Part shown: in pieces, positions 25,501 through 36,829 of the stretch
Layout: each line of letters opens with the position of its first letter
How positions within the stretch are numbered: position 1 is the stretch's first letter
Source: Portulaca oleracea
Taxonomy: Eukaryota; Streptophyta; Magnoliopsida; Caryophyllales; Portulacaceae
DNA length: 64,000 bases
Assembly: GCA_029582165.1 (NCBI GenBank)
Contig: CM055891.1
Coordinates: forward strand, 31,350,832 to 31,414,831
Reading direction: 5' to 3'
Program-made: the position numbers and the translations under genes
Notes under the pieces: model-generated
Told to the model about the DNA's origin: nothing
What the model saw: the letters and a program-made list of their open reading frames with translations, nothing else
The model's database searches: none

Positions 25501-27224
25501 AAAAAGACTGAACCTTAAAGTGCTTAATAACAGTAGTCAAAGGATGGAATAACCAATTCTCAGAAATCATAGAGCGGAAACACATGAAGTTAAAAGGCTT
25601 TCTCAGTAAAGTTCGCATGATAACAGTAGTTAAGTGCATAATAACCAATTCTCAGAAATAACAGAAGCACCAATATCAGGAGTCTATAATATCGAGATCC
25701 TCGGAAAAATGCAGTTCAACTTCAATACACGAATAGTCCAGCATAAGCACTAACACTAGCTCAAATTCAAGATTGCGGTCACCAAATACAAGCAGGTATA
25801 TACAAAATATGTGAATATGTGTGGGTTCCATCTCTTCTCACGGTTTAACAGGACAATCCGGATCAATTGCATGGTAAGGCTCCATAAATCTTAACTACCT
25901 ACAGAGAAACCCCGCATTCAAGAGTTATAAATAGGCCCACTAGTTTGAGGAACAGAAAGGCGATTATCAAGAACCAAACAAAATTGAGGCAATAACATAT
26001 TTTCTTAGCGAAAAAAGAATGGTAATTCAGTTGTCAAACGGCACATATAGTCATCCCTGCCCAAATGATATCCACATGTAACCTTTATAAGATGCCTATT
26101 TTACAGTATATGGGATAAATGACCTTTAGTGAAACACAATCCATTTAGTTTAACAAAATATTAACTCCATAGACAATTATATACCCAAGATTAGCTCTGC
26201 AGATTAACAAAAGATGTTAAGAATATACAAGGCCTTAGATTCATACACTTCTATTCTTGCAAATCTATGCAACATAAAGCAATGACTGACAGTCTGACAC
26301 ATGCACATAAACAAGGCCACAGAGCTTAAGCATGTGTGCAAGAGGGTAGGGACAAACACATTTCAACTCCTTCATTCACCAAGACACCAAGACACTTAAT
26401 CAAAAGTTTTTATTCCTTCTTCTATGACTTAGATTCATCACATATAGACAGGCTAACCCATTAACCTTTTCCATGTTCCAAATGTTCCCTACTAACCATG
26501 TTCACAGTTAAGAGTTACTCACAAGATCATAAATCGAGGATCCAAAACAAGGATTTTGCTCATCAGCACTGTTATAACCCTCGCTTTCACCATGAGACCT
26601 CGGTGAAGAAGGCCTTGACTCAGTCGGCGAAGTCCTAGCCGGGGCGGGCCAGCCAGTTGGCCGCCTAGACGGTCCAATCCGGGGAGAGCCCGAAGTTCCT
26701 GAGACAATTCTCCTCAAATTAGAGCTTGACCCGGACGACGGTTTTGGGGGTGGAACAGGAGGGGGCGGGGGTTGCGAGTGCGAGCTCCCAGCCGTAACAG
26801 AACTACCACTTTGCTTATTATTATCACTACTACAGCCATCACTCCCATAGTTTGGGTTGTGCTCTGTGATTGTTAGTTCCCCGAGCCCTGTCACCAAATC
26901 AACTTGACCCTCATACTCCTCCATTTTCACGGCATCAGGGGTATCTTTATCCACATTCTGTGTTTGTGTTTGCTCTGGACTTTCACACGACAAATCTTCA
27001 GATTTCAGGGTCTTATTCCCACTACTACTATCCACCACACGGTACTCAGGCAACTCATTCACAATCGCCGGTTCTTTATTCTCCTCAGGATTAACTTGGG
27101 GAGGAACACTCTTACTCTGACTCTGAGGCTGAGTCGATGCACTCAATGAACCGGAACCGGGGCCCGATGACCGGTTCTGACCGGACAAGCTCCCAGACCC
27201 GCGCTGAACCAAGATTCGTGTCAT
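22596..27224 (-). CDS. OTLD1: OTU-domain deubiquitinase OTLD1 (OTU6) type
   Basis: Eight coding exons: 27224-26523, 25422-25261, 24749-24672, 24430-24352, 24249-24104, 23746-23681, 23575-23401 and 22798-22596, giving 536 residues. Residues 1-234 are low-complexity Ser/Pro/Gln-rich, starting MTRILVQRGSGSLS. The OTU domain begins at about 240 with catalytic DGNC (Asp258, Cys261) in RMLADGNCLFRAVADQVYG and ends with the His motif YHHGNHYNSL (His366). Then come DKDQVKAAIKAQQDQQLDN, the helical ELTEKEIECMVMEASRAEYL, and a C-terminal UBA-like segment at about 489-522 (LMLSMGFSYMQVIEAYSIFG). Arabidopsis OTLD1 removes ubiquitin from histone H2B and works with the KDM1C demethylase in gene repression. 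All catalytic residues are present. Domain order and C-terminal KGKATE match the Arabidopsis gene. Confidence 0.96.
23292..23302 (+). repeat. Poly-G tract (G11) in an OTLD1 intron
   Basis: T10 followed by G11 on the plus strand inside the last OTLD1 intron. The neighbouring 23150-23260 segment carries GGGTAAG/GGTAAGTTTGG repeats related to the GGTAA repeat family. Confidence 0.85.
23805..24012. repeat. GGTAA-rich repeat-family copy in an OTLD1 intron
   Basis: Dense repetition of AAGTTTTGGTGACTTTTGG, GTATCGGTAAACATGTAAG and TTTCGGTAACTTTTGG-type steps, ending TTTACCATTGAATTTTCTACGCCC. Layout and motifs match 42280-42509, where ends and target duplication are clear. This copy is diverged and its left boundary is uncertain. 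Confidence 0.5.
24829..24940. repeat. Stowaway-like MITE fragment in an OTLD1 intron
   Basis: TACTCCCTCCATCTCTTATC is a typical left end of Stowaway-type MITEs (consensus CTCCCTCCGTTCC after a TA site). No matching right end could be found nearby, so it is a fragment. Confidence 0.45.
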
Positions 27225-28060
27225 CGTTTCTCCCTTCTACAACCGAAAATCAAACCCAAACCCAAACCCGGATCACGCAATGTATGATGTTGTGAACGAG
27301 TGCCAAAAGCGAACCACGAATATTAGAGCTCGAAAACCTTAATCGTGGGTTTATTCCGGGTCCTAACTTTGGGGACAGTAGCAGCAATGCCAGGGCAGAA
27401 TGACCTAGTGCAGCAGGGTTCTGTTGCCTTGAGGTATTTTTCAATGCAAATCGATCTCTGCATTCCCCTGAGAATTCTCATGAGAGCCCACAAGTCAAAT
27501 TTATTGTCCCTTCAATTTCTTCCCCCTGACAAATCACTAAAAACCAAACAAAAATAAACCCTCTTAAACAACACGAATTCCAAACCCAAACCGCAAGAAC
27601 CCTTAATCTGCAATCAAATCAATTCAAACAACCCATTACAACCCAGTCAACATGATCAAAACTTTCCCCCTACCCACCATTTCAAACCCCAATTTAACCC
27701 TATTAAATCACCACCTATTACAAAACACACAAAAAGAACAAGAAACCCTTATCTTTAACCCCTTTTCAAATCATTTTCATACGGTATGAATCAAAATCTC
27801 GAAACCCAGATAACACCCACAACCCAGAAAGAATCGAATCGACAAGAAAGACCTAAATTGAAAAGAAATCAAAGAGAAGAGGGAAGAAAGACTGACCTGA
27901 AGAAGCTGGAGATTAGACGAGATGAGAAGACTAGGGTTTCTGAGAAAAGGGGGGAAAATAGGGTAACGAAAGATAGAAAGAAAGAAAGAAGGGAGGAAAG
28001 AAACAAAACTTAGCAGCGAAGGAGAGAGTGAGAGATATTATTTGTGGTGGAGGAGAGAAG
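27225..28060 (-). promoter_or_regulatory. OTLD1 5' UTR with leader intron
   Basis: Before the ATG there are 12 bases (AAGGGAGAAACG), then an AG acceptor after TTCGGTTGT. A matching donor CTTCAG|GTCAGT lies at 27897/27896. This defines a probable 660-bp leader intron (27237-27896). The leader exon upstream contains AAACCCTAG and CT-rich sequence typical of plant 5' UTRs. Exact transcription start unknown. Confidence 0.55.
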
Positions 28061-28400
28061 AAGAGAGAGAAAGATGGGGGTTGAAAATGGTGTGGGTGTG
28101 TGTGGGTGCCAAAAGAGTGAGTAATTTTTTTCCTTTTAAATGTATTTATTTATCGGAAAGTTTTGTTTGTGTTTGTGTTGATCGATTCGTGTGGGGAAAA
28201 GGTGGTCGGGCCGGGCGGGCGGGCGGGCTGACGTGGCGGATGCGCCGCCGTGAGTGGTGGCACACGTGGCGGATTTCGACGGTGGAGGATTGTCGAGGGT
28301 TGGTTGTGGAAAATGGCAGGATAAGTTTTGTCGTGGTTTTATTGGAAGAGTGACGCAGGGGAATAAAACATGTGTCATTTCCTTGCTGGAATTAATTTGG
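28061..28400 (-). promoter_or_regulatory. GC-rich OTLD1 promoter with paired ACGT-core boxes
   Basis: In this AT-rich window the segment at 28200-28275 stands out: a GGGC-repeat (CCGGGCGGGCGGGCGGGC), then two ACGTGGC cores at 28231-28237 (within TGACGTGGC) and 28264-28270 (within ACACGTGGC), 33 bp apart. Such paired ACGT-core sites are bound by bZIP factors (ABRE/G-box type). That they regulate OTLD1 is inference from position. Confidence 0.45.
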
Positions 28401-28594
28401 ATTTTTTGTCACCCTTTTCGGATTCCACTTTGTTGGTTTGTAATAGAATTTCATGTCCAAAAAAACTGACAGAATGTATAAAATAAAAAATAAAAAAAAC
28501 AACATACAAGTAATTATAATAATAATAATAATAATACACTATTATATTTTGGTGCAACTATAAATAATTATAATTATTTTGGAATAATAGTTCT

Positions 28595-28690
28595 AAAGCC
28601 CCGTTCTTTAATGCGTTAACGCACTCAAACGCAACGCAACTTACCGCAACTCTACTGCAACATAACGCAAATTATATTTACAATTTCTAT
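28595..28690. repeat. Truncated GTTCTTTA-type MITE end
   Basis: GCCCCGTTCTTTAATGCGTT and the palindrome GCGTTAACGC, followed by CAACGCAACTTACCGCAAC, match the right end of the element at 50527-50712 read in reverse complement. Only one end is present; the sequence then passes into unrelated AT-rich DNA. Confidence 0.5.
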
Positions 28691-28726
28691 TGAGTTTTTT
28701 TATTTTTAAAATAACTATTTTAATAT

Positions 28727-28757
28727 GCTCCGTGCATCGCACGGGTTGAAACCTAGT
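28727..28757 (+). mobile_element. Probable Helitron 3' terminus
   Basis: A short hairpin CCGTGC-ATC-GCACGG (28730-28744) is followed 8-12 bp later by CTAG and a T. This is the classic Helitron 3' signature (hairpin, then CTRR inserted before T). The 5' end (TC...) was not identified, and no Rep/helicase coding is nearby, so it would be a non-autonomous element of unknown extent upstream. Confidence 0.5.
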
Positions 28758-29807
28758 TTGATTTAAAGAAGAAAAAAAAAGTGTTGTACCGAATCATTAG
28801 CTGTTTTAAATTAGTAATCCTATTTTTGTAAAAATGATTATATATTACAAGTCTGAAAATGATTATCCACTTATGATTTTGTTTATCTAGTCAGTAGATT
28901 GGTGTCAGAGCCACTCAATTGGCAATTTCAAGAATTTTTCGTTAGTGTCTTTTATCTTGATCTGATTTCATGCAGAAAATGAGGAAATTCGTATTTAGAC
29001 AAGTTCAGATTCATGTATAGAGAAGTTGACCTAACAGAAGTTGTCCGCCAAAAGAAATGTTCAAGTTGATGGTAGCAAACAAAAATTTTAGAAATTTTCA
29101 TTCTTCTTGGCTCTTGGGTGCAAATGGTAGGGTAAAAAACATTCTATTTTATTTCTTAAAAAAGAAAATCAAGCATAATGGTAAACCCTCAAGGCCTCAA
29201 TGAACATACAATCAACATAAAAAGTTTATGTTGAACCTTTCTAAGAATTTCAACTTTTATTTAATAAACTGATGTATATTAAAAAATTGTAAGGTTTTAA
29301 TAATTGAGAATCAATTGATAAGCAAACATAACCCTCAACCATCAGGGTTATGGACCTATGGTCCATGGCTCCCCGACCCTGCATGCAGGTCAAGGATCCT
29401 CTAGTTTTTTTTTTTTTTTTTTTTTACCCACACGGGTTAAACTTTGATCAGGTCTATCTAATTTGATAATATTTCTAACTATTTTTCTTATTTTTTAAGC
29501 GAATGTACCTTATTTAACCTTATCATAAAATGTAAATACAATGACTTAATCCCAAGATGTGCCACATAGAAGGAAATAATTTCATTCCTTGATTACAATT
29601 TACAAACTCTTATACATTTTCACATGTTGTAACTGAAAAAACACTTCATCATACAAAATGAAGAAGAAACTTCCCAAAAAAAAAATACACATACAATCCA
29701 TTCCATTCAACAAACTGATCCAACCACAAACATATACAACATAGGCCAAGCTAAGAAGACAGAAAGCTAATCAAAGCACAATTGAGTTAACATGATGGGG
29801 TTGTTGA
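28758..29807. other. AT-rich spacer and 3' region of the Casparian strip protein gene
   Basis: No coding signal. Contains a second Helitron-like end candidate: the 12-bp palindrome CCTGCATGCAGG (about 29379-29390) followed by CTCTAGT and T21. A dyad, GGACCTATGGTCC, lies just before it. The last ~200 bp should be the CASP 3' UTR. Confidence 0.4.
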
Positions 29808-30697
29808 TTAGTTTCTTCTGAGGGAACATGCAGATAGGATGACAAGTAGGATGAGGATGAAGGCGGCGATGAAGGAACCAACGACAGCTCCACTGACGCG
29901 CTGACAGAAGCTCCCGAACTGCTGGCAGATCGCCACCCAGTTAGTCTTGCTGTCTCCGTTGTGTGCCAGGTAGACTATGGCGGCTGCTGCTCCTGCTCCG
30001 GCTGATATCAGCCCTACTGCCACCTGTCAGAAAAAACCATCACATTTGGTTCAAACATAGGGTACATTGTGATCCTAGACCCTGCAAAAGTGGGACCCAC
30101 GCTAGGAATATCGTATGACAGTTAGTTGTGGACATGTCAGAGGATGAAGTTGTTACGTACAGTGTCGAAGATGAGGAGGAGGAGCCTGATTCCGGTAGCC
30201 TGAGGGCGCACGATGCTGACAATGGAGAATGGCATGGAGAGAACCAGGTAGCCACTTACTATACCATTCGCCACGACAAAAGCCCTGAAAAATAATCAAC
30301 ACCAGTTACAATTGCATCAGCATATGTATGTACACATAACACGACGGTCCAAATTCGATACCATAGTAGAATATTACGAGTATACGATAGAAGTAAACAA
30401 GTAGTTGAGAAGGGGATCGTACGAGAAAGCAGGGAAATCGTCGTATTGAGCTTGAAACTGGAAGAACTGTGTGAAAAAGGGTAGAGTCTGATCAGTAGTG
30501 CCCATGGCAACGGCAGCAGCAAGGGAAGTAGCAATGGCTGCCAGCCTCAGAATGAAATCCAGGATCGCACTCCCTCGCTTCAATGCTCCTGACCCGCCCG
30601 TGCCTCCTCCCATGGGGCCCGCGAAGCCCACTTTCCCGGGTGATCTGTGCGCTCCCTCTTTGATCAGGATGGTTGTTGATTCTTGCTGGTGCGACAT
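29808..30697 (-). CDS. Casparian strip membrane protein (CASP)
   Basis: Three exons: 30697-30423, 30284-30161 and 30023-29808, encoding 204 residues with four membrane helices (starting at about residues 46, 93, 132 and 175). Extracellular loop 1 contains the CASP hallmark [20 protein letters not shown], which separates true CASPs from other CASP-like proteins. Loop 2 has the conserved [19 protein letters not shown] with its Cys pair. The cytosolic N-terminus is basic and Gly-rich, as usual. CASPs polymerise in a ring at the endodermal plasma membrane and recruit peroxidases and ESB1 to lay down the lignin of the Casparian strip. Length matches the family. Expression in root endodermis is inferred from family knowledge; which CASP1-5 member it is cannot be told. 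Confidence 0.95.
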
Positions 30698-31150
30698 TTT
30701 TCTGAATGTTGCTGATGTACTGGTGTTTGTCTTGTGGGAAGAGGGGAGGTTGTGAATGTAGAAGAGAGTGTGTTTGAGATTGGTTAGAAAAGGAAGGAGT
30801 GGAGAGTTATATAGTTGGGGAAAAGGAGGGATAAGATGATGGTTGGGTTGGCAAATAGATTAGGAGATTGGAGTAGCTAGAAATACAGGAAGAGGAGTTG
30901 TTGACTACTTAAACTTGCTCCATTTTGAACTAAAGAGTGGTTTGTGCAAATAATTCATATTGTGAGTTGTGACTAGTGAGGCCTTCTATCATTGTTTTAT
31001 CACAGTATTTGGATAATCTCTTGGAATCACTCATAGAAGGCAGAAATAAACCCAAAAGCCAAGCTTTGGTGATAAGCTAAGTTAAATGGCATGTCCATGT
31101 TGCATTAAGGCATGCTGAAACAGTCACATTGCTTCAATCTCAATATAGCA
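30698..31150. promoter_or_regulatory. Upstream region of the CASP gene
   Basis: Contains the CASP 5' UTR and promoter. On the minus strand TATATAACTCTCC at about 30803-30815 is a good TATA-box candidate roughly 110 bp before the ATG, consistent with a tightly regulated tissue-specific gene. MYB36, the known activator of CASPs, has no site I could assign with confidence. Confidence 0.45.
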
Positions 31151-31158
31151 TCGATATG

Positions 31159-32152
31159 TTGTGTTGTCAGAATCGGACCGGTCACCGAACTGGCTGACCC
31201 AGTGGGTCAATGGTTCAACTTGTCGGACCGGTTTGATAATGTTAGACCAGGTGACTCGATTCACGGTTCAATCGGTAAAACTGGCATGAACCAGCCACTA
31301 GGGGTGTTCATATTCCGGTCCGATACGGTTAGCCCAAAAAACCCGGACCGGATGGTAACCGGTCCGGTCTTCGGTCCAAGTATTTTTAGTTTTCGGGTTT
31401 CAGTCCGGGTCGGTCTAAACCCGGAAAAACCCGAACCGGAAACCCAATTATTATAAAATTTAAATTTTTATACCATAAAATCATATTATTATAGCCTAGA
31501 AAGATTATTCTATTTCCTAAATCTAATGATCCTTTAAGTCCTAAATTGATATAATATTCACGTAAATGGAAAACAATGATTAAATTTTGGTAAACTTTTA
31601 TATAATGTATCTTTTTCAATTTATCATTGTCAACTTTTAATATTATATATCATAAATTAGGTCTATTTACAATACCAAAATAAATGTGCTTCCTAACAAT
31701 AGACATACATAATTATTTAATTTGTCTATTTACAAATTTTATCAGAAAAATTTCAATAAGATCTCAATCGGTCCAAACAAGTTTGGGTTGGTCCGGTCCA
31801 AATGCTCATCGGGTTGGTCTGGGTTGGGACCGGTTGTTTTCGGTCCGATCTTTGGTCCAACTTTTTTGCTATTTCAGGTTCCGGTCTGGTCCGGGTTTGA
31901 CCCAATGAACGCCCCTACCAGCCACGATTTACAAAAATTTTCATATACTTCCAAAAGAATCAAAGAACCAAAGTAATTAAATCGGCATGAGCAGGTGAAA
32001 ACCGGAATGAACCGGCCAAAAACCGGATTTTTTAAATTAAACTACCAAAATGGGTCACCCGGTTGAACCAGCTCCCCGAGTCAAACCTAGAATCGGACCG
32101 GTCAACTGATCGGTCCACGGTTGGACCGGTCGAACCAGTTCCGACAACATAG
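31159..32152. mobile_element. Outer hAT-like MITE (about 367 bp before it was interrupted)
   Basis: Flanked by TCGATATG (31151-31158) and TCGATATT (32153-32160), an 8-bp duplication with one mismatch. The left end TTGTGTTGTCAGAATCGG pairs with the right end read on the other strand, CTATGTTGTCGGAACTGG. Subterminal CGGACCGGTCA/GGACCGGTCGA repeats occur on both sides. Eight-bp duplications and subterminal repeats are typical of hAT elements. No transposase coding is present. It is split by the element at 31299-31917. Confidence 0.75.
31299..31917. mobile_element. Inner hAT-like MITE, 619 bp, perfect 8-bp target duplication
   Basis: Exact 8-bp duplication CCAGCCAC at 31291-31298 and 31918-31925. 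The ends TAGGGGTGTTCAT and ATGAACGCCCCTA form 13-bp terminal inverted repeats with one mismatch. Many CGGTCCG/CCGGACCGG subterminal motifs are present on both sides. The AT-rich centre holds no coding. It sits inside the outer element, so it is the younger insertion. Confidence 0.88.
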
Positions 32153-32160
32153 TCGATATT

Positions 32161-32750
32161 AGGAACGATAGAAGATGGCGCACTCACAGAAAACACGACA
32201 CAATTTTACTGCGTTCTCCCAGCTTAGCAACAATGTCTCTTAAACTCTTATGCATGAAGGATAGAACTTGAAAAAATCCAAGCAATCTGCATTCTACTAT
32301 GTACTTCCTTTTAAACATTTCAATCTTTCAGAAGCCAAAACCATGAGTGTAAATGTAATTGTTGTAATTGTATACAAAGACCAAAAGGTAAGAGCTCAAA
32401 AACCTTTAACCCCCCAAAAAACACAACTGCAGAAGACCCAAGTAAAGACATGGACGTTAGCATGTACAGTCTATGAATCGAGATATGTATAATGTTTAGC
32501 TGCAACCCTCAATTGTGCTTTACAAGTCGCAAACTCGCCTGATTATTGTACACAAAAAGGCAAACCCACAGGACAACTCACAAAAAGAATATGAAACTAT
32601 CAACTATCAACCTGTTCAACCTAGGCTGACTGAGATTTTTGCTCGTGTATCGGCTGTATGTTTAGGATAAAACCAAATCATGCTTCTCATGATCTCACAT
32701 ATTGAACATCTGGGAAAACACTGCAAATGATCGTAAGCCTTTCATCTGTT
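32161..32750. other. 3' region of ELM1
   Basis: Downstream of the ELM1 stop codon on the minus strand; probably 3' UTR and terminator. No other coding or repeat structure recognised. Confidence 0.35.
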
Positions 32751-35700
32751 CTATGCCCTCACAATCCATCCCCGCTGTGCAAGTGCCTGGTGGATCTTCG
32801 CTGCAGCATCTGCTGTGTCATTGAGGGGAGGATAACTCCAGCTCTCTGATAGCTGAAATGTCAAGAGAATTGGCTTATAAGAAGGCGGGTGAAAAAGAAA
32901 AACACTAGGTCACCGTTATCATGACTTTTGATAAGTATGATAAAAAGAAAAAAGAGAACAGAGCCTCAGAAGTATATCCATATCCATTCATTGATCCAAA
33001 TTCAACTAAACTTTTTGAGGCCAAGAAAGACGGGAGGAACAAAAAAATTACAAGATAAAATGTAACCCCACCAAGTTTCCATATGAAACACATTAGCCAA
33101 TTCTACCAATGCATCAATAACGCCATATTCGAAAACCAGGCTACTGATTAGTCATAACCAACTTACATCCTCAGAACCAGTGAACGGTCGAACAAGGCCT
33201 CGCTCCTTGAGTTTGTTATGAAAATCAGCAAACTTCCACGTGCAACGCTCAGCACCAATAACATAAACAGGCTTTCTGTAAAATACAAAAAGCTGATATC
33301 TCAATATGAAACTTTCACCTGCTTAGCCAAAAAAAATCACAATAATCTAAAACATACCCGGTACTGCAAGCCTCACTCAGCATACTGATAGAGTCTGCTG
33401 TTATGACAAAAGCATCGGCCCAAGCCAGATTTCCCAAGTGTGGATTTGGTTCTGAAAATAGGTAGGAGCCGTTAATTGGCTTTCTTAAGTAACTGAATAT
33501 ATATTCGAGTTGCAATCAGGATAAATTATGGTTACCTTCGCCATCCCATATGAGGACTTTGGGATGATCTCCAAGTTCTTTCACTATTACTCTGGAAACC
33601 TTTAATAAAAGAAAAATGGTAAATAGATATAAACCAAGTAGCCTAAAAGTGCAAAAGTACAGATACAACAAGCAGAAATACCTTCTCTGGCGTCCTTCTT
33701 GAGAAAGATATTTTCACTGTACCACAGCTCAAGAGAACATTCTGCAAGTAGGCTACCAACTGTCTTGCAAGATCAGCACCATACCGACAATGGCCTGGTA
33801 TAATCATTTGGTCAAATAAGAGCTCAATTCCATCACAAAAACAAGACCAAAGACTAGACCTAGAAGCTTTCTGAATGTAAAAGAGGCCCTTAACACATAA
33901 CTGAGAAACATGAATCAAACTGGAAGTACCCAAAAAAAAAGGAAGGATTGTGGAAATTACTTGTCGGCCCACCAATATTGACCACAAGCAATGGCTTGGG
34001 CAGGGCAGCAAACTCATCATGCCACACCTTCGCTGCACTCCGAAGGGCGGAAGAATCAACTTGATGAAGGGCCCCAACTGTAAGTACCTAAACTCGAAAT
34101 TTGCATGAAATGTGACAATTAGAGATGATCTACACTAAAAGTCTAAAACCATCAGAACAGTCCAAAATCTAAAATATCCAACAGATATATAAGCTGACAA
34201 AAAATAATTGCAACCAAGGCCAAGGTGCGTACCACATTCTTCCCAGGGGGTTCACGTGGGGTGACCCAAGGCCGAAGAAAACGAGGAATCTTTTCTTGTC
34301 CTTGAGGAGTCAAAGGATAATAATCATGTTGAGGGGTGATGACCATGTCAAATCTTTCCAAACATGTTCTTGGATGCTGAATCTGTAATTCGAAAAATAG
34401 CTTAGCGTCAAACTTGTTTCAATGTCTGTAAGACAAAAATATGTGAATACTTCTCTAAGAGAATAGCCTTGTCGAAACTATTTATGTGATTCAGACAGCG
34501 CCAAATGCGCATTAGTTACTAATCTTCTCCTGGATTAGGGTGGGGTGGGGTATAATGTAAAGGGGCAAGAAAAAGGAAACGGAAGTGGCGAACCTGCACA
34601 ACAAACACGAAATCTGATGCCAACTTCCTAATGGAGCTAGCAATAGATATAGTATCCCTCCCAGATGCAACCACCAATAAAGGTCCTTCCCTACATCAAA
34701 TGGATGTTTGGTCAGGCATTGCATGAAATAAGAATAAGATGTTACCAAATAATAGAGAGGGGGGGGGGGGCTTAGGCAAAAACCGGGGTCTCAAAGATAC
34801 ACATAAAACAAAGGTTACAAAGCTGCGCATTCACAAACTCCAAATGCACTGGCTATTATTAAAACAATCACAGATGCCCTGTAAAATTCTACATATACAA
34901 ATGAGTTCAGGATCAGGATCAGTGATGGTTATGAACAGTTTATGCCACTAGCATTGGAGTTTGAACAGTTCTATAAGAAACAGGCTTAAGTTCAGCCATT
35001 CAGCTAAAGTCAGGCAGAAGTCAGCTCCTCAAATACATGTCAATGAGATTTTGGTACAAATTCGGTCTGCAATTGGGTCGCGACATTTTTTGGTTAACAT
35101 TCTGTGTAGATTGATCTTTGTCCAAAAACTCACCTTACAAAGAAGAGAAATGCCACCTTGCAGAAAACCTTAGGTAGGGCTTAGTTTGGAAAAGAATGTA
35201 GGATCAAGTTGGGTATGGATTCAAATAGAGTGGACCCTCTGTCGCATCTTTGCCCAAGCAATTGGACTGGGTAATTTACGGGTCAGTTTTGAATTTTGTC
35301 AGGTATTACTAGAAGGTAAAGTATTACAATGAGCCGTTACCAGATATGTCTGCAACCAATAAAATTCAGAGTAATGAGAGGATACCTTTCAAAAGTCTTG
35401 CGTGCCATGCCAACAATCTGCTTCACATCAGCTTCCAAGATGGATGACAAACCAACATTGCTACCATCCGCTGAAGGCAAGGAGGCAATTTTCTTCTCCC
35501 CAGACGTAAGCATAACATGTGAATAAGTACAAATCTGTCTTACAATGTAATATAGCCTTTTATGAAGAGACACAGGGAGCCAATGAAGCCACTCATTTAT
35601 TCCTCCTCTAGGCCTTGTAACACGCTGCAAACAAAGAGAAGAAACCATGAAACGGTTCTCCCCAGACAGGTAACAAGGTTTACCACCTCTACTTTGAATG

Positions 35701-36829
35701 CCTATGCACCCCTAGACTAAGAAAGCCCAAGGCGCGAAAGGGGTCCCAAAGCCTAGGTGCAGGCTCCATGGCGAAGGCACATGCCTTTTGAACATGAACG
35801 CACTTCATATGTTTATATTTTCTTAGTATGAAAATCATTCCCACCTGAACATACTAGAGTAGAGATAAGTAGAAGTTGTGACTGTTTAATGATTTTGTAT
35901 TTCTGAAAAACTTCTGGACTAAAGGAAAAGGCAAAAGGGTTCGAGGGTATTACTGGGCCTCCTAATGAGAGAAAAAAGGGTCGGTAAATAGGTTTAGGAG
36001 TGATTCATAGGTAGGCAGATAAATTAGCATCAAATCCCTCTCGCCAGAGTTAAGGATTTGATGCTTACTCCCTAAATCCCATCACTATTCCCATAGTGAT
36101 TGTTTCTAGGTAGCATAATGGCCTAATTCACCTAAGTAAGCACTAATCACACGCCAATGTAAATTAGTGCTTTATTAATCCATCCATAACCCTCCAATTC
36201 AATGTTGGGAAATAATTCATCACCTCCCAGTATCGAGATTATCAATATCTAATGGAGAGGTATGGTGGGAAATATGGCTCAATGCATGTCAGTGAGTCAG
36301 TCTCTGATACGATCACGTAAATCTACAGTTAGCAAATTTCAATCATCAGGAATACTAAGAAATCTCATATACTTAAAATTGGGATAGTCCACCAAATCTA
36401 TCGACAATCAATCGCAAACCTCCTCTCCAATCCCCAATTCCTCCCATCCCAAATTCCCACTCACAATATACTCCAATTCAAATTGCTCCTCTACATAAAT
36501 GTGTTCTCCTAAACAACAAATTCCAACATCTCAAAGTTAATACACGGCATGAACTAAACTATCCAGCATAACAGTGAAAGTCAAACAAAATCAACCAAAA
36601 TTAAGATTAATGAACCCTAAATTAGAGCTGGTACAAGAGAACTTACGTAGAATAACTGCTTATCAGAGAGACCAAGGGCACGAACCAAACCAACACACTG
36701 ACTTTCAGCACCAGGGAAGCCATTTCCGATGATAACAGCACGTCGAATAACACCGTAAAGCCCGCCTTCGAAGATCTCCGGCATGCCCCTGGGACTAGTC
36801 GGAGGATCAGGAAGCCTAATTGGCTTCAT
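32751..36829 (-). CDS. ELM1: Mitochondrial fission protein ELM1
   Basis: Ten exons: 36829-36647, 35624-35386, 34690-34594, 34382-34233, 34087-33961, 33794-33682, 33599-33536, 33451-33358, 33275-33167 and 32852-32751, giving 425 residues in frame. It belongs to the ELM1/DUF1022 family, related to the bacterial Mito_fiss_Elm1 domain of glycosyltransferase-B-like fold. Recognisable segments are RRAVIIGNGFPGAESQCVGL, RVTRPRGGINEWLHWLPVSL, LLVVASGRDTISIASSIRKL, MVITPQHDYYPL, VNIGGPTSHCRYGADLA, DAFVITADSISMLSEACSTG and KPVYVIGAERCTWKFADFH. In Arabidopsis, ELM1 sits on the mitochondrial outer surface and recruits the dynamin DRP3A for fission; mutants have elongated mitochondria. No break or missing segment seen. 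A telo-box-like AAACCCTAG lies right before the ATG at about 36838. Confidence 0.96.
34759..34770 (+). repeat. Poly-G tract (G12) in an ELM1 intron
   Basis: GAGAGA followed by G12 on the plus strand, about 70 bp upstream (in gene sense) of the acceptor of ELM1 exon 3, so pyrimidine-rich in the transcript. Confidence 0.85.

Noticed and set aside
26870..27149. Plus-strand open frames over OTLD1 exon 1
   Set aside because: Shadows of a low-complexity coding exon on the other strand.
28042..28353. Plus-strand open frame of 103 codons
   Set aside because: Purine-rich promoter and leader DNA of OTLD1; composition is biased and there is no family similarity.
34691..35385. ELM1 intron 2 as a U12-type intron because its donor is GTATCCTCTC
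   Set aside because: The branch-point region before the acceptor lacks a good TTCCTTRAC match, so U2-type splicing is more likely.
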